Of a stretch of 5,099 bases of DNA, positions 1-5,099 are shown piece by piece. Below the pieces are notes generated by a model, which saw only the letters and a program-made list of their open reading frames with translations, made no database searches and had not been told where the DNA came from. The stretch covers positions 1 through 5,099 of the forward strand of contig JBGOUJ010000575.1 of the NCBI GenBank assembly GCA_041477005.1. Direction: 5' to 3'. The position numbers and the translations under genes are program-made. Each line of letters starts with the position of its first letter. The stretch's first letter is position 1. The DNA comes from JBGOUJ01 sp041477005. Its GTDB lineage: Bacteria; Acidobacteriota; Terriglobia; Bryobacterales; JACQDG01.

Positions 1-8
1 CGGGCGAA

Positions 9-641
9 ATGACAATGTCGGTGTCGTCCGGCGCCATGCTTCTGATGCTTGGAGCGTTTCACGGCATCAATCCCGGCATGGGCTGGCTCTTCGCGGTGGC
101 GCTCGGAATGCAGGAGCGCCGCCGCGCCGCGGTATACCGGGCGTTGCTGCCGCTCGGAGCCGGGCATGCGCTTGCCGTTGCGGCCGCGGTGGCTATAGCG
201 CTACTCGCCGGCGCGGTGATACCGATCCGCCATCTGCGCTGGCCGGTGGCCGGAGTCCTCCTGGCGCTGGGCGTCTCCCGGCTGATTCGCCACCGTCATC
301 CGCGCTGGGTGGGCATGCGCGTTGGAACCCGCGGCTTGACGCTTTGGTCTTTCCTGATGGCATCGGCCCATGGCGCGGGCCTGATGGTGGCGCCTATATT
401 CCTAAAGATGGCGACGGCGGATACCCAGCCGGCCTGTCATGTGGTGAAGGCATCGGCGCCGGCGGCCGCTCTGCTTGCGAGCGGTCTGCACTCGATAGGA
501 TATCTGCTGGTCACCGCCGTAGTTTCGCTGCTGGTATTCGAAAAGCTCGGGGTCGGCATGCTGCGCAAGGCGTGGTTCAACCTCGATTTGATCTGGGCAG
601 TGGCGCTGATTGGCACGGGGATTCTGACGCTGGCCGTGTAA
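9..641 (+). CDS. Multi-pass integral membrane protein of unknown function, possibly transporter-like
   Basis: The 210-residue product is mostly hydrophobic, with about six predicted membrane helices near residues 7-30, 47-72, 77-92, 109-131, 150-176 and 194-210. Polar residues recur within or beside the helices: HGINPGMGW (18-26), AGH (51-53), a basic loop HRHPRW (95-100), SAHGAGLM (119-126), H161 and NLD (191-193). The buried His/Asn pattern recalls metal-handling membrane proteins such as the NicO/RcnA and UreH-like groups, but the match is by motif style only, and I cannot assign a family or substrate. It resembles uncharacterised proteins found in several soil bacteria. The start is uncertain: ATG at 9 has only eight bases before it, with no stop in that frame, and ATG codons at 15 and 36 are alternatives. 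In another frame a TGA at 10-12 would give an ATGA overlap with an upstream gene, suggesting an operon. The gene ends 16 bases from the stop of the convergent regulator gene. Coding is likely; function is open. Confidence 0.82.
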   Translation: MTMSVSSGAMLLMLGAFHGINPGMGWLFAVALGMQERRRAAVYRALLPLGAGHALAVAAAVAIALLAGAVIPIRHLRWPVAGVLLALGVSRLIRHRHPRWVGMRVGTRGLTLWSFLMASAHGAGLMVAPIFLKMATADTQPACHVVKASAPAAALLASGLHSIGYLLVTAVVSLLVFEKLGVGMLRKAWFNLDLIWAVALIGTGILTLAV

Positions 642-657
642 GGGATGCGGAAGCCTC

Positions 658-3600
658 TCAGAGCAGCGCACGGCGGACAGCCTCGGAAGCGAGGAACTGC
701 CGGCGGAGGCTGTCCTCGATGAGCGAGTCTGCCAGGTGGCGGATTACATGACGGCAGCGGCTGCGATAGTGCTCAGCCAGGGCGGTGTCGCGGAAAGCGG
801 ATGCCATATCGGCCGCGGCCAGAAGGACGGTCCATTCAATCGTCGGGCAGCGGTGCCGCTCGAGAACCCGAAGAGCCTTATCGTACTCCTGCCGGGCATC
901 GGTAAACCTTTCCTCGGCGACAGCCACGTCGCCCAGGATCTTATGCGCGCGCGCCAGGTGTTTTCGTGCTTTGCGCGGCGCGGCCAGCGCGACGGACTCG
1001 GAAGCGTGCCGCGCGGCCTCTCTGGAATCGCCTCGCGCGAGTGAGTACCGGGCCAGCTCCGCCTTCGTACGGATGTTGTAGCGCCATCGAAACCACAGGT
1101 CCGCCTCAAAAATCTCTTCGGCACGGCGCAGGTGGTCCCGTGCCCGGTGAGGTTCGCCCAAAGCGATGTAATCAGCGGCCAGGTTGACGTGGGCATTGGC
1201 CTCTGGCTTTCCGTATCCGCCCTCGCGAGCCGCTTTCGCTCCCTCCGCGTCGAAACGCAGCGCCGTTTCGAAATCCTGCAATTCGCGGTACGCCCAACCC
1301 AGCGTGTTGGGATAGCGGGAGAGCCAGAACCGCTCCCCGTTTCTCTCCGCAAGGCGCATTCCCTCTCTCAGGTCGCCGAGCCCTTCGGAGAGGCGGCCCT
1401 GGTTGAACCGCGCCATCCCGCGGACAAACAGGTTCAAGATGATGTAGTAGGGCAAACCCAAGTCGCGCGCTTTCTGCAAGCACCAGTTCACGGCATCGCC
1501 GGCGGATTTGTATTCGAGTTGCCAGGCGTGAAGCAACCCGGAGTAGCCAACGGCTTCGAGGGCATGCAGTGGCGGGCCATGCCTGGCCAGCACCGGCGTT
1601 GCCCGGCCGAATCTCCGCTCGGCATCGGCGGTCGCTCCCAGACACATCCGCTCCAGGCCGAGCACCAGCTCGGCCGATGCCGCCCCTACTTCCGACCCTG
1701 CCGCCTGTGCCAATGCCAGGGCGCGTTCGCCGTATTGCCGCGCCGCGTCGAGATGGATCTGATTGAACTGGGCCAGCGCCCCGGCGCAGATTGCATTCAC
1801 CTGCGCGTCGATGTCCCCGAGGGCGCTGGCAGCCTTTTCCGCGAGCTCGAAATCGGCCGCGGCATCCGCGAACCTGGAAAGCACCAAATGGAGCTGCGCC
1901 ACTTGCAGCGCCGCGGCCAGCACGCGAGAGTGGCGTGCCACGCCCTGGAGCTTGTCCGCATTGATGATGGCCCTTCGGGACAGGTGCACCGCCTCTTCGT
2001 TCGCAAACAACCGGGCGGCATTGCCGGCGGCGATGACGAAAAAGTCAGCGGCCCGCTCGAAGTCCCTACCCGCCTCGAACAACAAAGCCAGTTGGGACGC
2101 CACCGTCGATGACGAAGCGCCGTAATGGTGGAGCAGCGCCTCGGCCGTTGCCTTACTCAACGCGGTCTTCTGGCTGGGTGTAAGGGTGGCGTCGATCGCG
2201 TGCTGGTAAAGACTATGGGCGAACGCATACGTCACCGCCAGACTGCCGTCCGGAAGGTCCTTCTCATCAATGTAGCGGACGAAGGAATGCGCGCGATCGA
2301 GCCGGCGGAGTCTTGCCTCAACAGTAGCGGCGTCGAGTTTCAGCACATCCGCGACAATGCTCGCGTCGAACTCGTATCCCTGCACGCTGGCGGCGGCCAG
2401 CAGCGCCAGCTCGTCCTGGTCGAGCTGATCAATGCGGCGCTGGACCATGCTCCGAACCGACTCGGGGAGATCGCGCTCCATGGAATCCAGCGATTCGCCG
2501 AGCGTGCCGCGTTCGCGGAGGTGCCGGACCAGATCGGTCATAAAGAGCGGGTTGCCTTCGGTGCGGCGGTAAATGAACTCGGCAAAATCCCGCGGAGTAT
2601 CATCCCGGGGAATTTCGAGAGCCAGATAGTTCGTTACGTCCTCCAGGCTCAACAGGCCGATCTCGACCTCGCGGCAGAGATTCTGTTTCTGCAGCTCCTG
2701 CCGCACGGCGATGAACGGGTGCCGGCCGAGGACCATCTCCGACTGGCGATAAGCAACCAGCAGGAATACGCGAATCGACGCCAGTCTTCGCGAGAGATAC
2801 GCGAGGAGATCCACTGTGGATGCATCCGCCCAGTGCAGATCGTCGAGGAACAGCACCAGGGGCCGAATGCGCGAGATTTCTTCGAACAGCGCTACCAGCT
2901 CGCGCTTCATCCGCTCGCGCGAAGCCATCTTGGCGTCCGCACAGACAGCGGCGAAAGACGGATCCGAGGAAGCCCACAAAGGCGCGGTTTGCACGTACCA
3001 GGTGGGCGCCACCATCTTCATCAGCTCGGCGAGCGCCGCTCCGGTGGCGCCGGAGAGCAAGCTCTCGAGCGCTTCGAGCAAGGGGAGGTATGCTTCGCTC
3101 CCGGCGAGACGCTCCGAGCAGCAGCCGGCCGCTACCACACAGTTTTCATGGCGGCCGGCAAGCTCCTCCAGAAAGTGGGCAACCAGAGTGCTCTTGCCAA
3201 TCCCAGGCTCCCCGCCAATGGAGAGCACCAGGCCTTGACCCGAAGCGGTGGTTTCGAAGCCACCGAACATATCGGCGATCTCTCTCCGGCGACCCACGAC
3301 GTGGCGATGCGAAGATGCTGCCGCAGAAGTGGCTTCGGGCTCGGCTGCGAGCGCCGCCCTGGCGGCCTCCAGCCGTTCCTGCCAACCGCCCTCGGGCTGC
3401 GGCGAACCGGATGCCCGCGCCGCCATCGCGCGAGCCGCGCTCTCCACCACCCGGACCTCGGTAACGAAACGATAGCCTCGAGCGGGTACTGTCTGTATGT
3501 GTTGTTCGCCGCCCTTTTTCTCTCCGAGCGCCTTTCGCAGCACCGTCAGGTTGTGGGCGAGATTGCCCTCCTCAACGACCGAATCGGGCCAGACAGCCTT

Positions 3601-3774
3601 GAGTAGCTGATCCTTCCCCACGAGGTGGCCGTGATTCTCCACGAGCACGCGAAGCGTGTCAAACACCTTCGCTCTAAGCTCTACCGGCTGATCATCGCGG
3701 AGCAGACGCCGCTCTGCGACCTCCAGGCGAAATGGGCCGAACTCATAGATTGCCTCGCTCCTCGTCATGGCCAC
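658..3774 (-). CDS. One-component regulator: OmpR/CadC-type winged helix, AAA/STAND ATPase, TPR array
   Basis: This cytoplasmic protein of 1036-1038 residues is predicted to be a transcription regulator that couples NTP binding to promoter control. Residues 10-104 form a Trans_reg_C winged helix, with the hallmarks RAKVFDTLRVLVENHGHLV, VWPDSVVEEGNL and QTVPARGYRFV. An Ala-rich linker (about 109-157) leads to an AAA_16/STAND-type ATPase at about 158-415, with Walker A GEPGIGKS at 188-195, Walker B LVLFLDDLHWAD at 306-317 (D311, D312), arginine-bearing AYRQSE at 341-346 and TEGNPLF at 405-411. A helical region (about 430-545) follows, then TPR-like helical pairs from about 560 to 1015, a likely ligand or partner sensor. 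The tail RHLADSLIEDSLRRQFLAS is typical of such proteins. No signal peptide or membrane segment is seen, unlike CadC. A TAG at 3780-3778 limits the start to GTG 3774 or ATG 3768; ATG 3768 seems likelier, though neither has a clear Shine-Dalgarno. The frame and key motifs are intact. Target genes and signal are unknown. Confidence 0.95.
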   Translation of the reverse strand: MAMTRSEAIYEFGPFRLEVAERRLLRDDQPVELRAKVFDTLRVLVENHGHLVGKDQLLKAVWPDSVVEEGNLAHNLTVLRKALGEKKGGEQHIQTVPARGYRFVTEVRVVESAARAMAARASGSPQPEGGWQERLEAARAALAAEPEATSAAASSHRHVVGRRREIADMFGGFETTASGQGLVLSIGGEPGIGKSTLVAHFLEELAGRHENCVVAAGCCSERLAGSEAYLPLLEALESLLSGATGAALAELMKMVAPTWYVQTAPLWASSDPSFAAVCADAKMASRERMKRELVALFEEISRIRPLVLFLDDLHWADASTVDLLAYLSRRLASIRVFLLVAYRQSEMVLGRHPFIAVRQELQKQNLCREVEIGLLSLEDVTNYLALEIPRDDTPRDFAEFIYRRTEGNPLFMTDLVRHLRERGTLGESLDSMERDLPESVRSMVQRRIDQLDQDELALLAAASVQGYEFDASIVADVLKLDAATVEARLRRLDRAHSFVRYIDEKDLPDGSLAVTYAFAHSLYQHAIDATLTPSQKTALSKATAEALLHHYGASSSTVASQLALLFEAGRDFERAADFFVIAAGNAARLFANEEAVHLSRRAIINADKLQGVARHSRVLAAALQVAQLHLVLSRFADAAADFELAEKAASALGDIDAQVNAICAGALAQFNQIHLDAARQYGERALALAQAAGSEVGAASAELVLGLERMCLGATADAERRFGRATPVLARHGPPLHALEAVGYSGLLHAWQLEYKSAGDAVNWCLQKARDLGLPYYIILNLFVRGMARFNQGRLSEGLGDLREGMRLAERNGERFWLSRYPNTLGWAYRELQDFETALRFDAEGAKAAREGGYGKPEANAHVNLAADYIALGEPHRARDHLRRAEEIFEADLWFRWRYNIRTKAELARYSLARGDSREAARHASESVALAAPRKARKHLARAHKILGDVAVAEERFTDARQEYDKALRVLERHRCPTIEWTVLLAAADMASAFRDTALAEHYRSRCRHVIRHLADSLIEDSLRRQFLASEAVRRALL

Positions 3775-3780
3775 TGACTA

Positions 3781-3786
3781 ATTATG
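3781..3786 (-). promoter_or_regulatory. Candidate -10 box of the large regulator gene
   Basis: Read on the minus strand this is CATAAT, five of six matches to the sigma-70 -10 consensus. The expected transcription start, about seven bases downstream, falls at about 3774, on or six bases before the possible start codons (GTG 3774, ATG 3768). The message would then be leaderless or nearly so, which fits the lack of a Shine-Dalgarno sequence. No convincing -35 box lies 16-18 bases upstream, so this is a weak call. Confidence 0.3.
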
Positions 3787-3811
3787 ACCGGTTTGGATCA
3801 CCCGTTTTCAT

Positions 3812-4045
3812 CTATTTGAGAACTTTCGCCACAGCCCGCGAGGCTCGATAGCGCCCGAGCTGGCTCGGCCTCTCCAGGGCCAGTGCAAGAGTCTTCTGGG
3901 AGCAGCTCTCGGCAACATCATAATCACGGATCAGTGACAGGCGCTTGCGGAAGACACCCTGCCGGCGCCGCTCGGCCAGGATCGAGAAAGCCGCTTTCTC
4001 CCCCGCCGGCGCCTGCACGACCACCGCTTCATCGTCGAGGCTCAT
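3812..4045 (-). pseudogene. Truncated remnant of an ECF-type RNA polymerase sigma factor (region 2 part)
   Basis: The 77-residue frame reads like the N-terminal part of an ECF sigma factor. An acidic start (MSLDDEAVV) leads to AGEKAAFSILAER, corresponding to the usual AGD..AF..LVERY; then VFRKRLSLIRDYDVAE corresponds to VFR.AL.ILRD..DAE, and SCSQKTLALAL to the DxxQETFLRAL helix of region 2.2. Several positions have drifted: Arg stands for the usual aromatic after ER, and Ser-Cys for the acidic pair after AE. After about residue 64 the similarity ends. The WLYRIA-type segment of regions 2.3-2.4, the linker and region 4 are all absent, so it could not read a -10/-35 promoter. The other two frames downstream of the stop show no continuation. 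An in-frame TAG at 4072-4070 bounds the start, and there is no good ribosome site before ATG 4045. It lies on the same strand as the large regulator, 37 bases before it. I infer a decayed fragment; a small expressed protein that binds core polymerase is a less likely alternative. Confidence 0.55.
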
Positions 4046-4052
4046 ACCTACA

Positions 4053-4107
4053 TGTGACCCCGGACACCGCTAAAAGTCACTGCCGGCGGTGAATTTACAT
4101 TCGTTTC
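4053..4107. repeat. Possible insertion-sequence end or intergenic dyad repeat
   Basis: The stretch contains an imperfect dyad, GTGACCCCGGACAC (4054-4067; five of seven pairs complementary), and a wider GTGAC (4054-4058) ... GTCAC (4076-4080) inverted pair, followed by an AT-rich run (4091-4100) unlike the GC-rich surroundings. Motifs of the type TGACCCCGGACACC with AAAAGTCAC recall ends of insertion sequences such as the IS21 group, from memory rather than a search. No transposase and no second copy are in the window. It abuts the start of the sigma-factor remnant, which would suit an old insertion or excision scar. Confidence 0.25.
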
Positions 4108-4322
4108 AATGACGGCGCGCCGGCGTCGACCGCATGGCAGGACGGGGAAGTTGGAGGCCGGCGCCGATTGCCCTCGCTTTGCGGGGGGCGTTTTCGAGGC
4201 CTGTGTTTGGGTCCTCCACGCCAAGAAGGCCCGCGGCGCCACAAACATTAGGCCCACAGGCCGATGAAGCGACAACTCACATCCACCGCCTTGAAGGCTT
4301 ATGTAGAAGCGCCGCTTGCTAG
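4108..4322. other. Intergenic stretch without a recognisable gene
   Basis: I see no supported gene here. Short frames exist on both strands (for example 4048-4275 minus and 4134-4322 plus), but their products are low-complexity Pro/Ala/Arg-rich and match no family I know. A 10-bp palindrome CGGCGCGCCG (4113-4122) and a weak CCTCG/CGAGG pair (4172-4176, 4195-4199) are unremarkable in GC-rich DNA, and neither is followed by a T-run that would make a terminator. Confidence 0.5.
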
Positions 4323-4370
4323 AAAGCGTTCGACAAGCAGGTCAAACTGCTGGTGGAGAACCACGGTCGC
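4323..4370 (+). pseudogene. Possible relic of a Trans_reg_C winged-helix domain
   Basis: Translated in the frame starting at 4323 this gives KAFDKQVKLLVENHGR, close to KVFDTLRVLVENHGH at about residues 36-50 of the large regulator (encoded around 3625-3669 on the opposite strand) and to the common family form KAFDTLLLLVENRGR. The last eight codons share 19 of 24 bases with that gene. The alignment needs one extra codon after the FD pair. A TAG at 4320-4322 precedes it and similarity stops at 4370, so this is at most a small relic of a second regulator gene, oriented opposite to the intact one. Chance similarity is a real alternative because of the short length. Confidence 0.28.
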
Positions 4371-4376
4371 CCAAAA

Positions 4377-4395
4377 TATAACAAATTATGTTATA
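4377..4395. promoter_or_regulatory. 19-bp inverted-repeat operator over the XRE gene promoter
   Basis: Perfect 7-base arms TATAACA (4377-4383) and TGTTATA (4389-4395) flank a 5-base AT-only centre. The repeat overlaps the -10 box and ends 10 bases before the ATG of the XRE-type gene. A symmetric AT-rich site in this position is what a dimeric Cro/C1-like protein would use to repress its own promoter. The symmetry is seen directly; binding by the adjacent protein is inferred. Confidence 0.6.
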
Positions 4396-4397
4396 CT
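4392..4397 (+). promoter_or_regulatory. -10 promoter box of the XRE-type gene
   Basis: TATACT matches the sigma-70 -10 consensus in five of six positions, in a local AT-rich island within GC-rich DNA. A start of transcription about seven bases downstream falls near 4404, within two bases of the ATG at 4406, predicting a leaderless message. This agrees with the absence of a Shine-Dalgarno sequence (the bases before ATG are CTATCCGGTG). No good -35 box is visible 16-18 bases upstream. Confidence 0.5.
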
Positions 4398-4405
4398 ATC
4401 CGGTG

Positions 4406-5099
4406 ATGAAGCAAGCTGGCCATTTCGTGAGAGAACGGAAGCGCCTCGGTTTGACGCAGAGTCAGACGGCGGAAAAGCTAGGTGTGTCCCAGGCATATGT
4501 CTCGATGCTCGAGAGAGGGAAGCGAAGTCTGTCTAAGGATCTCGCCTGGAGGCTTGTGCGACTCCGTGGATTGCCGCCGACGGCTCTTCCGGTCCCGAAG
4601 AACTTCGACAAGCCATCGCCCGCAAAGCCCGAGGAGTTGGCGAAAGAATTGGCGGCTTTGGGCTACCCTGGGTTCTCTTATGTTCGTTCCCGGAAGATGA
4701 AAAACCCCGCTGAGGTCCTCTTGACTGCACTGGCCCAGAAGGAACTGGAGAGCCGGATTGCCGAGGCTCTGCCTTGGGTCGTATTCCGCTATCCGGACCT
4801 TCCCTGGGAATGGTTGACCAGGGCTGCCAAGGCCAACGATCTGCAAAACCGGCTCGGATTCGTTATAACTCTGGCCCGTCGTTTGGCGGAAGCGCAGCCA
4901 TCCGAGCATTCCAATCCGCAACTGCTCGTGGAAAAGGAAGCGGAATTGGCGCGTTCGCGCCTTGAGGCCGAGGACACATTCTGCAAGGAGTCGTTGACGC
5001 CTGCCGAACGTTCCTGGTTTGCCCAGAGGAGGCCGGAAGATGCAGCACGCTGGCATCTGTTGACCGATCTCTCGCCTCGGCAGTTCTCTCAGACGAGAG
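4406..5099 (+). CDS. XRE (Cro/C1) helix-turn-helix regulator, antitoxin-like, cut by the window end
   Basis: 231 codons are open from ATG 4406 to the window edge with no stop, so the C-terminus is missing. Residues 6-56 form an HTH_3 domain: FVRERKRLGLTQSQTAEKLG, then GVSQAYVSMLERGKRSLS with the recognition helix around S28-L35. A Pro-rich linker (57-75) leads to a second domain with LGYPGFSYV (85-93), NPAEVLLTAL (100-109), ESRIAEALPW (115-124), YPDLPWEWL (129-137), NDLQNRLGFVITLARRL (144-160) and, near the edge, ARSRLEAEDTFCKESLTPAERSW (split here as 182-204). I recall such proteins from Acidobacteriota, sometimes beside a nucleotidyltransferase (AbiEii-like) gene, which would make this the antitoxin or regulator of a two-gene module; that is memory and inference, not shown here. 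An upstream in-frame TAA (4379-4381) leaves ATG 4388 and GTG 4403 as other starts, but ATG 4388 lies inside the operator. Self-repression through that operator is likely. Confidence 0.88.
   Translation, partial: MKQAGHFVRERKRLGLTQSQTAEKLGVSQAYVSMLERGKRSLSKDLAWRLVRLRGLPPTALPVPKNFDKPSPAKPEELAKELAALGYPGFSYVRSRKMKNPAEVLLTALAQKELESRIAEALPWVVFRYPDLPWEWLTRAAKANDLQNRLGFVITLARRLAEAQPSEHSNPQLLVEKEAELARSRLEAEDTFCKESLTPAERSWFAQRRPEDAARWHLLTDLSPRQFSQTR

Noticed and set aside
1132..2112. 326-codon plus-strand open frame
   Set aside because: Antisense shadow of the TPR-encoding part of the regulator gene; no family resemblance.
2125..3606. 493-codon plus-strand open frame
   Set aside because: It lies wholly antisense to the large regulator gene, whose domains and motifs are clear. 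The translation has no recognisable domain, and long antisense frames are expected in GC-rich coding DNA.
4113..4122. 10-bp palindrome CGGCGCGCCG
   Set aside because: Short GC palindromes are common in DNA of this composition, and no promoter or terminator elements surround it.
4172..4199. Possible terminator hairpin CCTCG ... CGAGG
   Set aside because: The stem is only five pairs with an 18-base loop, no T-run follows, and no gene ends nearby.
4048..4275. 75-codon minus-strand open frame
   Set aside because: Low-complexity Pro/Ala/Arg-rich translation, no ribosome site, and it includes the candidate insertion-sequence end.
4264..4536. 90-codon plus-strand open frame
   Set aside because: It runs through the XRE promoter and into that gene in another frame; composition is Arg/Ser-rich with no recognisable domain.
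4478..5056. 192-codon minus-strand open frame
   Set aside because: It overlaps the XRE-type gene, which has a clear helix-turn-helix and its own promoter; the antisense product shows no domain.
1..5099. tRNA, rRNA, CRISPR array or riboswitch
   Set aside because: I looked through the sequence for tandem spaced repeats, tRNA-like T-arm/acceptor patterns and known leader structures, and recognised none.

Overview
The window is GC-rich and its gene content suggests a soil-type bacterium of the phylum Acidobacteriota (Solibacter/Bryobacter-like). The strongest hint is a very large cytoplasmic regulator with the order winged helix, AAA/STAND ATPase, TPR array, a layout heavily duplicated in that phylum. 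The small XRE-type protein at the right end also looks like a family I associate with the same group. The taxonomic call is an inference from gene style, since no rRNA or other marker is present.

Left part (1-641, plus strand): a six-helix integral membrane protein with conserved His/Asn/Gly motifs in its helices. The exact substrate is unknown. It may overlap the end of an upstream gene by an ATGA junction. It is tail-to-tail with the next gene, with only 16 bases between the two stop codons.

Centre (658-3774, minus strand): one gene of about 1036-1038 codons fills 60% of the window. It is intact and encodes a one-component transcription regulator: an N-terminal OmpR/CadC-type DNA-binding domain, a Walker A/B NTPase and a long C-terminal TPR-like sensor region. 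Most other long reading frames over this stretch, including a 493-codon antisense frame, are shadows of it.

Intergenic part (3775-4405): no intact gene is seen, but the stretch contains debris. A 77-codon minus-strand frame closely resembles the first half of an ECF sigma factor (region 2) and then stops. Beside its start is a GC-rich dyad motif that could be the end of a lost insertion sequence. Near 4323-4370 there is a 16-codon piece resembling the winged-helix domain of the central gene. This makes the segment a probable recombination or decay site. Nothing was recognised in about 4110-4320.

Right part (4406-5099, plus strand): a Cro/C1-type helix-turn-helix protein runs off the window edge, with 231 codons visible and no stop. 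Its promoter region carries a 19-bp inverted repeat lying over a good -10 box, placed so that the transcript would be nearly or fully leaderless. This is the classic arrangement of a self-repressing antitoxin-like regulator. The partner gene, if there is one, would lie beyond the window.

The three intact genes do not form one operon, and nothing in the sequence ties them into a single pathway. The items most worth a second look are the XRE gene with its operator, and the sigma-factor and winged-helix relics in the intergenic stretch.
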